NCBI GenBank assembly: GCA_019636695.1
Contig: JAHBXD010000004.1
Span: forward strand, 248,001 to 312,000
DNA: 64,000 bases
Reading direction: 5' to 3'
Source: Phycisphaeraceae bacterium
GTDB lineage: Bacteria; Planctomycetota; Phycisphaerae; Phycisphaerales; UBA1924
Below are positions 8,902 to 16,841 of this stretch, piece after piece. The stretch's first letter is position 1, and every line of letters starts with the position of its first letter. The notes beneath the pieces are model-generated. The model worked only from the letters and a program-made list of their open reading frames with translations. It had not been told where the DNA came from and did not search any database. The translations under genes were made by a program, and so were the position numbers.

Positions 8902-9413
8902 ACGCCCCCCCCACGAGCAGATTGACCGGCAGGATCGTTCGTATGCGCCAGCACCTCAGCCGTCTGCTTCGCGCGATACTCCAGCAGCGACCGGCGTATC
9001 CCCGGCTCAGTCTGCGCGAGGATCGCCGCAGCAAGTAACGCGGCGTTCTTCGCCCCGGCCTCACCGATCGCCAGTGTCGCCACCGGCACCCCGGCGGGCA
9101 TCTGCACAATCGACAGCAGCGAGTCAACCCCCTGAAGCACCTTGGATCGCACCGGCACACCCAGTACCGGCAGATGCGTCTTCGCCGCGCACATCCCCGG
9201 CAGATGCGCTGCCCCGCCGGCCCCCGCAATGATCACCCGCAGACCCCGAGACTCTGCCCCCTGGGCATAGTCAAATAGCAGGTCGGGCGTCCGGTGGGCC
9301 GACACAACGCGGGATTCGTGCGGCACATCGAGCGTCGCGAGCATCTCGCTGGCGTGACGCATCGTCTCCCAGTCCGAGCGCGAACCCATGATGATGCCGA
9401 CAAGCGGGGTCAT
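8898..9413 (-). CDS. purE: N5-carboxyaminoimidazole ribonucleotide mutase
   Basis: 171 residues, the class I PurE length. It moves the carboxyl of N5-CAIR to give CAIR. Signature pieces: [13 protein letters not shown] near residue 6, [13 protein letters not shown] (active-site His), [14 protein letters not shown] and [21 protein letters not shown]. The pairing with a PurK supports the bacterial two-step route. It is first in the purE-purK pair, with a 4-bp overlap. Confidence 0.96.
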   Translation of the reverse strand: MTPLVGIIMGSRSDWETMRHASEMLATLDVPHESRVVSAHRTPDLLFDYAQGAESRGLRVIIAGAGGAAHLPGMCAAKTHLPVLGVPVRSKVLQGVDSLLSIVQMPAGVPVATLAIGEAGAKNAALLAAAILAQTEPGIRRSLLEYRAKQTAEVLAHTNDPAGQSARGGGV

Positions 9414-9448
9414 GCGGGGATGGTAGTGACAGCAGGGCCGGAACGCAT

Positions 9449-9476
9449 GAACCCAGGGACTGGAGTCCCTGGGTTC
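9449..9476. repeat. 28-bp perfect palindrome between sat and purE
   Basis: GAACCCAGGGACT, two G, then AGTCCCTGGGTTC: arms of 13 bp with a 2-nt centre. It lies 36 nt before purE and 64 nt after the sat stop, both on the minus strand. No T-run follows on either strand, so it is not a classical terminator. The half-sequences AACCCAG and TCCCTGGGTTC recur in a shorter hairpin at 42345-42366. Confidence 0.7.
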
Positions 9477-9540
9477 GAGCAGTCCCTCGGTTCCTTATGC
9501 ATCGACCAGTGCCCACGGAGAGGCGATCGGTCCCGCCGCC

Positions 9541-10737
9541 TTACGGGACGAACAGCGTCCCGGCCTTGGCCGCGGCGATGAGCACATCGGCGACCTCGGG
9601 TCGGCTGAACTCGGCGGGGGGGCGTTCGCCCTTGAACAACAACTCGCGGACGGCCGTGCCGCTGAGGTTGACGATATCGCCCTCGATCTTGGGATAGGTC
9701 TTGCTCGAGACCATCCCGCCGTACGACTTGCTGTATCCCGTGTGCTCAAACTTCAGAGGCACGATGCCGAGATTCTTCTGGTCGATCTCGTCGAAGATCT
9801 TCTGCGCGTCATACGTGCCGTAATAGTTCCCTACGCCCGCGTGGTCGCGCCCGACGATGAAGTGCGAGCAGCCGTAGTTCCTCCGCATGATGGCGTGATG
9901 AATCGCTTCACGCGGGCCGGCGTAGCGCATGGCCGCGGGAAGCACGGTGACCATGGTCGTCGCCGGGTTGAAATATTTCTTGACCAGGGCGTCGATCGCC
10001 TGCATGCGGATGTCCGCGGCGATGTCGCCCTTCTTGGTCTCGCCGACCAAGGGGTGAATCAGCAGGCCGTCGCAGATTTCCTGGGCGCACTTGCAGACAT
10101 ACTCGTGCGCGCGATGGATCGGGTTGCGCGTCTGGAAGGCGACGATGGTCTTCCAGCCGCGCTTGGCGAACTCTTCGCGCGTCTGGGCGGGCGTCAGGCG
10201 CTGCGACAGGAAGGCCTCGGGGCCTTGCGGGTCAACGCAGAGCGTGACGGCCTCGACGGGGCCGGCAATGCAGTAGTCCCCCTCCTTGGCGACCTGGGCG
10301 ACGCCGGGGTGGGCTTCGTCCTCGGTGCGGAAGACCGCGGGGATCTCCATCTTCTTGTCGTGAATGAACTCTTCCTTCACGGTCATCACGCCCTGAAGGA
10401 CGCCGCCGGGCGCATACAGGGCGACGCGCGATCCGATGCTCGGGATCTGCTCTTTGCTGACGCTGAGCAGGATCGGGATCGACCAGACCGTGCCGTCGGC
10501 CAGCGTCATGTTTTTGCAGACGCTCTTGAAGTCGTCCATGCCCATGAAGCCGGTCAGCGGCGAGTAGCCGCCGTTGGCGATCAGTTCGAGGTCGCAAGAC
10601 TGCTTGTTGGTGAGGTTGATCCGCGGAAGCGAGGCGGCTTCCTTGGTCAGTTCGCGAGCCTTGTCGGAGTTGTAGCGGGCCTGAAGGGCGCCGCCGCCGT
10701 GGGGCGTGATGAGTCCGTGGTGCGGGGCATTCGACAT
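9541..10737 (-). CDS. sat: Sulfate adenylyltransferase (ATP sulfurylase)
   Basis: 398 residues. Makes APS and pyrophosphate from sulfate and ATP. The two nucleotide-binding motifs are QTRNPIHRAHEY at 202-213 and GRDHAG at 296-301, with PAAMRYAGPREA between them. Length matches the single-domain Sat type, and no APS kinase domain is fused at either end. I chose ATG 10735-10737, since GGAGACGG lies just upstream; the 91-codon open extension is leader. Transcription probably starts near 11027 from a good sigma-70 promoter. In context it could feed PAPS-dependent sulfotransferases or cysteine synthesis. Confidence 0.96.
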   Translation of the reverse strand: MSNAPHHGLITPHGGGALQARYNSDKARELTKEAASLPRINLTNKQSCDLELIANGGYSPLTGFMGMDDFKSVCKNMTLADGTVWSIPILLSVSKEQIPSIGSRVALYAPGGVLQGVMTVKEEFIHDKKMEIPAVFRTEDEAHPGVAQVAKEGDYCIAGPVEAVTLCVDPQGPEAFLSQRLTPAQTREEFAKRGWKTIVAFQTRNPIHRAHEYVCKCAQEICDGLLIHPLVGETKKGDIAADIRMQAIDALVKKYFNPATTMVTVLPAAMRYAGPREAIHHAIMRRNYGCSHFIVGRDHAGVGNYYGTYDAQKIFDEIDQKNLGIVPLKFEHTGYSKSYGGMVSSKTYPKIEGDIVNLSGTAVRELLFKGERPPAEFSRPEVADVLIAAAKAGTLFVP

Positions 10738-11027
10738 GGTCCGTCTCCGTGTGCTGGCACAGGCTGGCTCTGGAAGTAGGGCCTGCGCCATTGCTCCCAG
10801 GGCTGGAACCCGGGAAATCCTTGGCGGTGGATGTGACGTCTCGCGATATGCGAGCCCAGGTTCCTCCCAGCGACCTGTGGGAGGGAGAGGGTAGCGCCGA
10901 AGGGTCGAAATGGGAAGAACCACGAGCAAGAAGGCGAGCCGGCCCCGCGCCCGATCGAGGTGGCAGGCTTGGCAAGGCATAGACAATCCGAAAAGTAACC
11001 ATGACTCCACCTTCCCGCCTTGACGGC
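10738..11027 (-). promoter_or_regulatory. About 290-nt structured 5' leader of sat
   Basis: No gene is supported here. The likely transcript start near 11027 leaves a long untranslated leader. A stable hairpin lies at 10863-10884 (7-bp arms CCTCCCA and TGGGAGG, 8-nt loop), and several shorter inverted repeats are present. I do not recognise a known SAM or other sulfur riboswitch in it. Function is inferred only from length, position and structure. Confidence 0.4.
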
Positions 11028-11033
11028 AGGAAT

Positions 11034-11062
11034 AGTATGGAGTATGATCGGGTCTATGTCAA
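11034..11062 (-). promoter_or_regulatory. Sigma-70 type promoter for sat
   Basis: On the minus strand: a perfect -35 TTGACA (11057-11062), a 17-nt spacer, then -10 CATACT (11034-11039; 4 of 6). It lies just past the end of the methyltransferase gene and points at sat. Confidence 0.6.
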
Positions 11063-11091
11063 GAGTATGTTTGGATAAACCAGGGGAAACG

Positions 11092-12099
11092 CTAGTTGGA
11101 GGTGGATGCCTTGGCGTGCTTCTGTGTGCGGCGAGCTTTGAAAATGGCCGTGCTCTGGCCGAGGCTCGCGCCCTTGCGGACCATGCCGAGCTTCGTCATG
11201 CGTTCGAAAGCGCTCCGCGCCAGGGTGGGGCTGAACTCGGTGCCGATGAATCGGCGGCCGTGGGCGTGGGCCACCGTTCCCGTCGTCCCGCTCCCGAGGA
11301 ACGGGTCGAGGACAAGGTCGCCGGGGTTGGAATGTCCGAGGATGACGCGTTCGAGATAGATCTCGGGGAGTTGGTTGTCGTGATTGGCGCGGCGTTCGGA
11401 GTTGTTGCCTTGGATGCGTCCCCAGAACTTGCCGTACCAGACGTCCATCGGCAGGCGCATGCCCGCGGGCATGCCGTCGCGTTTGGCTTCGGTGCGCGGG
11501 TCGAAGTAGGTCGATCGACGATCGGAGACTTCGAGCACCTGCTCGGCGTTAAAAGTGCGCGTCAAAGGGTCTTTGCAGAAGTAGAGGACGTGAACCTTGG
11601 AGTTGATGTAGCGCCCCACGGTGTTCTGACCGAAGCGGTAATGCCAGATGCACCAGTTGACCATGTGCATGAGGTGCACGGGCTTGCGTTCGAGGCGCCC
11701 CTTGAGATAGCAGGTGATCTCGGCGGCCCAGTCATCGGGAATGTTGATGAAGAGCGAGCCGGTCGGCTTCAACGCGCGCAGGCAGGCGTCGATCCAGTCA
11801 TAGGTGAAGGTGAGGTATTCGGCTTCGGAGAGGGCGGCATCGTCCCAAGTGTCGCCCGAGCCGAGGCGGTCATACTTGCGGTTCCAATTGAAGGGCGGGT
11901 CAGCGAAAATCAGATCGACATTTCCAAGTACGCACTCGGGGATGCGCCCGAGCAGATCGCGGCAGTCGCCGACGTAGACGCGGGCGTTGCCGTCCTGGGA
12001 TTGGTGGGTGGGCCTGAGAGCCTTGGTGGTTTTGCCGCCGAGGGTTTGCATGGCGACAAGATACGCCATCGGTTCGAAAGCGCAAGCGGCGGCCAGCAT
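11092..12099 (-). CDS. Solitary beta-class DNA N6-adenine methyltransferase
   Basis: 335 residues. The catalytic motif IV, IFADPPFNWNRKYD, comes first (about residue 63), and the AdoMet motif I, LDPFLGSGTTGTVA, comes near residue 280. This IV-before-I order defines the beta class (HinfI/CcrM-like). A target-recognition stretch lies between. It probably methylates adenine in a short DNA site. No restriction endonuclease gene is next to it, so it looks like an orphan with an epigenetic or regulatory role. The start is uncertain: in-frame ATGs at 12069 and 12051 are also possible, and none has a strong Shine-Dalgarno. Confidence 0.88.
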   Translation of the reverse strand: MLAAACAFEPMAYLVAMQTLGGKTTKALRPTHQSQDGNARVYVGDCRDLLGRIPECVLGNVDLIFADPPFNWNRKYDRLGSGDTWDDAALSEAEYLTFTYDWIDACLRALKPTGSLFINIPDDWAAEITCYLKGRLERKPVHLMHMVNWCIWHYRFGQNTVGRYINSKVHVLYFCKDPLTRTFNAEQVLEVSDRRSTYFDPRTEAKRDGMPAGMRLPMDVWYGKFWGRIQGNNSERRANHDNQLPEIYLERVILGHSNPGDLVLDPFLGSGTTGTVAHAHGRRFIGTEFSPTLARSAFERMTKLGMVRKGASLGQSTAIFKARRTQKHAKASTSN

Positions 12100-12104
12100 G
12101 GGGA

Positions 12105-12572
12105 CTATGCGCCGTCGCTCACCATGGCGACCCAGGAGCCGGGAGCCAGTTCGCGATGCGTCGCCGGGTCGCGCAGAAAAATCTCGGCCTGCTCGTTATA
12201 GAGCACCCACTGGCCGCTGAGCCAGACGAGCACCGCCGCACACACCCACGCGCCGAACTCCCCGGAGCGGGTTCGTCGGAGGGCGACAAGGATCGAGGCC
12301 GCGAGGCCGACGCTGAGGATTTTCCAGAGGGTGAGCAGTTCGGGACTTCCGAGGCGCATGATGGCGCGGGCGAGCGGGTTGGCCTCGATCAGGCCGACGG
12401 AGGTGAGGTAGGTGAGTGTGAGGACAAGATCGGCGATGCTCATGAGGACGATGCCCGCGACGAGCAGGACGACACGGCGTGCCCGGGCATCGAGCCTGGG
12501 GTCGGCAGGGTCAGGTCGTGACAAGGCCCGTACGCGAGGCATGCGGGGGCTTGATCGGCCCTGAGGCGACAT
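12105..12572 (-). CDS. Small membrane protein, DUF5658-like
   Basis: 155 residues. A charged N-terminal stretch is followed by about four hydrophobic helices (near residues 34-55, 78-97, 105-120 and the segment around VLVWLSGQWVLY). The D-L-V-L-T plus E-A-N-P-L-A pattern in the first half resembles DUF5658. Function unknown; probably inner membrane. It ends 6 nt before the longest start of the methyltransferase gene, so the two may be co-transcribed. A shorter start at 12542 is possible. Confidence 0.65.
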   Translation of the reverse strand: MSPQGRSSPRMPRVRALSRPDPADPRLDARARRVVLLVAGIVLMSIADLVLTLTYLTSVGLIEANPLARAIMRLGSPELLTLWKILSVGLAASILVALRRTRSGEFGAWVCAAVLVWLSGQWVLYNEQAEIFLRDPATHRELAPGSWVAMVSDGA

Positions 12573-12731
12573 CGAGCGAGGCGAGGGGAGGGCTGTAGCG
12601 CATGTTCAGGGTGCGGGGGGTGGATGGGGGTGGATTGGGAGGATTTCGCCACGTCCGGTAGCATCGATTGACCGCGGCGGGCCGGTGCGGCGTATGGATG
12701 AGTGCAAGGCCGAGGCGGCCGGGGAGTCGGC

Positions 12732-15700
12732 ATGGAACGAATGCACACTTTTTGCCGATGGGTCGTGTGGGCGTGGTTGGGCGTGGCGATCTCCGGGGCG
12801 AGCGCTCAATTGCCGCGGAATCCGGTGTATGTGGATGATGCGCCGATGGCTGAGGAGACGCTCGGCCGGTTGGCGGAACTGGTGGGAGTCGGGAATACGG
12901 CCGAGGCGGTTCGCGCGCTCCAGCGTGTGCTTGAGCAGGCGGGTGATCGGGCGATCGCGGTCGAGGATGATCCCGACCTGTTCATCAGCGTGCGCGAGCG
13001 GGTGCATCGCCTGCTGTTTGAGCAGCCTGGGTTGCTGGGGGTGTATCGGGAGCTTGAGGGGCCGGTGGCCTCGGCACGGCTGGAGCAGGATCCGGCGTGG
13101 GTTGAGCGGACGCGATTGCTGACGGCGGCGGGGTTTGAGGCAGCGCTTCGGCTTGCGCAAGTGTCATTGGAGGAAGCGCGATTTGAAGCCGCACGGCTGA
13201 TGCTCGAACAACTTGAGGTGCATCCGGAGCGACGGGAGCGTCGGGGTGGGGCCGACGCGGCGGCTCTGCTGGCGGCTGTGGCGACCTATGTCGATCGCCC
13301 CGAGGTGTGGGCACGCGCAGCGCGCTGGCATGAAGAGGCCGGGCTTGCGGCGGGGTCGCCATCGGCGCAACCGTGGCCTGAGGGCGCGCAGCGGCGGATG
13401 CTCGGCATTGCGCAGGAGGATCATCAGATTGATATGAACGATCTGCCGGGCAAGCCGCTGACTTCGATCGGGGTGCTGCCGGCGCCCTTGGCCGAGCCGG
13501 TGTTGCGAGGCCGGCGCATGCAGTCTTTCCCGAGCGTGCTGCCCGTGGTCATGGGCGATGTGGTGGTGGTCAACGACGGCAGCCAACTGACTGCGATGGA
13601 TCGATTCACGCTGACGGTGTTGTGGCGCTCACCGATTACGCCGCAAGCCTCTCGCCGGGTGAACGTGCAGCGGAACCGGGCGTTGGCGGCGTGGGATGAG
13701 CAGTCGTTTTTGCGGACGGCTGCGGTGTGGCAGGGGCTGGCATTCGCGGGTGTCGGGGGTACGAACGCCGAGGGAGACCCGGTGGAACCCGCGGTCGTCG
13801 GTGTTGACATGCTGACTGGTGCTCGCCGTTGGCGTTGGGCGGCGGAGTCGATCGGCCCGGAGGGTCGCGGGAGCCTGCCGATTGTCGCGGGTGTGGAGGA
13901 GGGCGTTCTGATTGTGCAGCTTGTGCGACGTCTGCACGACGAGCGGATTCGCGGGGTGCAACTGGCGGGGCTTGACCCGATGACGGGCGAACTGCGCTGG
14001 CGTCGCCCGTTGGGGTCGATCGGGGCGTTGCCGTTTCCGCCGATGTCTGAGCGTCGAGACGCCCCGTTGCTTGAGCACGGAACCGTGGTGCTTGGCGACG
14101 GCCTGGGGATTACGGCGAGTGTGGAGGCGGCTACGGGGCGGTTGCGCTGGCTTCGGCGGCGTGCGGTGGGCACGGTTTCGGGTGGTGATGCCTGGGCTCC
14201 GAGCGCGGTGGTGATGCCGGTGCGCGACGGCGAGTCGCTGGTTGTGCTTTCTCCCGACGGCACCGAGGTGGTGCGGCTGGCGGCCGACGACGGGCGCGTG
14301 CTGGGGCGGCGATCGGCCTCGGCGCTGGGTCTGCCGCGGTATCTGATCGGCGCCGGGCGGTGGCTGGTGGGGATCGGGCCATCGCGTTTCGTGGTCGTGG
14401 ATCTCTCGGGGTTTGAGTCGGCTGAAGTGCGGGCAGGGCCGCCCCTTCAGGAAGTCTCGCCGATTGCGCGCGCGATCGTGAGTCACGGTGAAGTGGTGCT
14501 GCCGATCGAGGGCGGGGCCATGACATTCCGGCCTGAAGAGCCTCGGCGGGTTGTGCAGCGTCGGTGGGAGCGTTCGGGTGTTCTTGTGGGGGTTTCGGGG
14601 CAGTTGCTGGTCATGGATGGCTCGGACCTGCACAGTTTTCTGGTGTGGCCCGAGGCTGAGGGGGTATTGCGTTCGCGGATGGATGCGGACCCCGGGGATG
14701 CCGAGCCTGCGATCACGTTCGCGGAGTTGGCGCACCAGGCCGGGCGGTGGAATGAGATCGCGGGCGCGGTGGAGCGCGCGATCGTGGCGCTTGATCAGCG
14801 GGGGGGGGAGGCCGCGGCGCTGCAGCGCGATCGGCTCTTCGCTTCGGTGCTTCGGATGGTTCGTGAGGGCGGGGCTGAGGCCGCGATCGGTGAGGACGAA
14901 CTCGAAGGGCTGCTTGGTCTACTTGGTCGTGTGGCGGGGCGGCCCGAGCAGCGAAGCGCGCACTTGTTCGAGCTGGGGAGCGCGCTTGAGCGATTCGGCC
15001 GCGTGCAGGAGGCGCTTGAGGCGTATCAGCGTGTGCTGCTTGATGATGCGATTTCGGCGGCGATCTGGCGCGGGGGGGATATGTCGGTTCGGTCTGATCT
15101 TGAAGCGACGCGCCGGATACGGGTGATGGTCATGCGCGGGGTCGATGCTTCGGAGCTTGAGGCTCTCGCGGAAGAGGCGTTCACCCGGGTGTCGGGTGTT
15201 GTCGATGGCGGCGTGATCGAGCGCGAGGCACGGCGGTTTCCCGGGTCGCGGGTTTCAGCGCGGGCGTGGCTGGAGGCATCGGAGCGCTATGCGGCGGCCG
15301 GGGAGAGCGCGCTGTCGGTGCGGGCGCTTCGCGGCGGGCTTGATCTTGTCGAAGCGCTTGATCGCTGGGATCTTCCGGAGGCGGGTGAGTTCGCGGGGCG
15401 ACTGGTCGAAACGTTGCTGGCTGACGGACGCGAGGGGGAGGCGATTGCGCTGTTTTTGCGTCTTGAGCGCGCGGCCCCCGGGGTGGTGCTGCGCCGACAC
15501 GGGGCGGAGACGGATCTTGCGGAGTTGGTGGCGCGGACCGCGCCGCTTGTGCTCGAGCGACAGCGGCTGCCGCGGATCGGCCCGCGTGTGACGGGCGATG
15601 CGGAGGCGTTCGGTGGGTGGAGCATCGAAGAGGGTGTTCGCGGCGATGCGGGCGGTCGGGCGTTGTCGTATGTCTTGTTGCGACGAGAGCGGGAAGATGG

Positions 15701-16841
15701 CCCGGGAATTGAACTGGCGGCATTGGGTGTGGGGAACGGGGTCGAAATTCGGTGGACGATCGCGTTTGCCGCGGGGACTGAGGTGATTCAGGCGGATGCG
15801 GAGGGGATCTGCCTGATGGAGCCGGCGGAGAGTTCGCAGCGGGTGGTCCGGATCGGCGCATCGGATGGCGCGAGGCGATGGCAGACGCCGGTGGTCGATC
15901 GGGTGTTTGAAGCGATGGACGTGGCGGATGCGCCTCGTCGCGCGACGTTTGATGCGCCGATGGATGGTCGGGTGCGGTCGGATGAGTGGATCGTGGCGGG
16001 TGATGATCGGACGCTGGTGGTGGGGCTTCGGCGCGGGCGGCTGTTCGGGGTTGATCTTCGGACGGGGGATGTGCTGTGGTCGAGTGCGGGGGGTGTGCAA
16101 CGAGTGTTTGACCTTGCGGCCGGATCGGGGCATGTGGTGGCGGTGGGAGAGGGGCGAGAGGCATCACTTGAGGCGTATGACCTGCGAACGGGGCAGATGA
16201 CGTTTCGAGCGGCGGGAGAAGAGGGGTCGTTGGTGCAGGGGCCTCGGTGGGTGCGGATCGGCCCGCGGGGCGAGGTGATCGTGGGGACATCGGGAGGAGT
16301 TCTGGGCCTGAGCCTGGTGCACGGGCAGGTGCTGTGGGCGACGTCGGCGGAGATGTTTGCCGGATCGCTTGATGCATGGGTGCTCGGTGAGCACGTGTAT
16401 GTGCTGACTTCGGATCGGAACCTGCACAGGGGCGAGGCGGCGAGCGGGGGTTTCAGCGGGTCATCGCTGATGCTGCGCGATACGCTGGAGACGGGTTCAC
16501 GGATTGATATCCGCGGGATGTCTGGAGCGGCGATCGTGACATCATCGCGCGGGATGGCGGCGATTGACGACGATGGTCGGTGCATCGGCGCGGATGGTCT
16601 CGGCGCCGACACGGAGGTAGCGACACCGGCGATGGCCGAGGGCGTGGTGGTGATGGTCGATCGTTTTGCCGGTTCGGATGGCGCACACAGGCTCATGCTT
16701 CTGGATGTCACGGGGCGGTTGACAGCGCCGCCGACGCGCGTGCGTCTGGGTGGAGTGCCCGAGCGGGTTGTTGTGCTGGATGACTGGGTGGTGCTTGATG
16801 CGGGCGGCGTGGTGGCGGCCGTGCCGTTTGCGCGAAGATGA
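12732..16841 (+). CDS. Large exported PQQ-like beta-propeller protein with TPR-like middle
   Basis: 1369 residues with a signal peptide (MERMHTFCRWVVWAWLGVAISGASA). Many blades carry the PQQ_2 pattern: LTAMDRFTLTVLWRSPI, VGVDMLTGARRWRW, LAGLDPMTGELRWRRPLG, FGVDLRTGDVLWSS, LSLVHGQVLWATS. The blades fall in two blocks separated by an alpha-helical, TPR-like region at roughly residues 650-950. It is probably periplasmic or cell-surface and acts as a binding scaffold; no enzyme motif is seen. The ATG at 12732 has GGGGAG 5 nt upstream. The stop overlaps the uvrC start (ATGA), so translation is coupled. Codons are very GC-rich, like the neighbours. Confidence 0.8.
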   Translation: MERMHTFCRWVVWAWLGVAISGASAQLPRNPVYVDDAPMAEETLGRLAELVGVGNTAEAVRALQRVLEQAGDRAIAVEDDPDLFISVRERVHRLLFEQPGLLGVYRELEGPVASARLEQDPAWVERTRLLTAAGFEAALRLAQVSLEEARFEAARLMLEQLEVHPERRERRGGADAAALLAAVATYVDRPEVWARAARWHEEAGLAAGSPSAQPWPEGAQRRMLGIAQEDHQIDMNDLPGKPLTSIGVLPAPLAEPVLRGRRMQSFPSVLPVVMGDVVVVNDGSQLTAMDRFTLTVLWRSPITPQASRRVNVQRNRALAAWDEQSFLRTAAVWQGLAFAGVGGTNAEGDPVEPAVVGVDMLTGARRWRWAAESIGPEGRGSLPIVAGVEEGVLIVQLVRRLHDERIRGVQLAGLDPMTGELRWRRPLGSIGALPFPPMSERRDAPLLEHGTVVLGDGLGITASVEAATGRLRWLRRRAVGTVSGGDAWAPSAVVMPVRDGESLVVLSPDGTEVVRLAADDGRVLGRRSASALGLPRYLIGAGRWLVGIGPSRFVVVDLSGFESAEVRAGPPLQEVSPIARAIVSHGEVVLPIEGGAMTFRPEEPRRVVQRRWERSGVLVGVSGQLLVMDGSDLHSFLVWPEAEGVLRSRMDADPGDAEPAITFAELAHQAGRWNEIAGAVERAIVALDQRGGEAAALQRDRLFASVLRMVREGGAEAAIGEDELEGLLGLLGRVAGRPEQRSAHLFELGSALERFGRVQEALEAYQRVLLDDAISAAIWRGGDMSVRSDLEATRRIRVMVMRGVDASELEALAEEAFTRVSGVVDGGVIEREARRFPGSRVSARAWLEASERYAAAGESALSVRALRGGLDLVEALDRWDLPEAGEFAGRLVETLLADGREGEAIALFLRLERAAPGVVLRRHGAETDLAELVARTAPLVLERQRLPRIGPRVTGDAEAFGGWSIEEGVRGDAGGRALSYVLLRREREDGPGIELAALGVGNGVEIRWTIAFAAGTEVIQADAEGICLMEPAESSQRVVRIGASDGARRWQTPVVDRVFEAMDVADAPRRATFDAPMDGRVRSDEWIVAGDDRTLVVGLRRGRLFGVDLRTGDVLWSSAGGVQRVFDLAAGSGHVVAVGEGREASLEAYDLRTGQMTFRAAGEEGSLVQGPRWVRIGPRGEVIVGTSGGVLGLSLVHGQVLWATSAEMFAGSLDAWVLGEHVYVLTSDRNLHRGEAASGGFSGSSLMLRDTLETGSRIDIRGMSGAAIVTSSRGMAAIDDDGRCIGADGLGADTEVATPAMAEGVVVMVDRFAGSDGAHRLMLLDVTGRLTAPPTRVRLGGVPERVVVLDDWVVLDAGGVVAAVPFARR

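Noticed and set aside
9470-9480. tRNA T-arm-like GGGTTCGAGC
   Set aside because: It is one arm of the palindrome; no acceptor, D or anticodon stem can be drawn around it.
12099-12099. Restriction-modification system around the methyltransferase
   Set aside because: Neighbours are a small membrane protein and sat; no endonuclease or specificity subunit is present.
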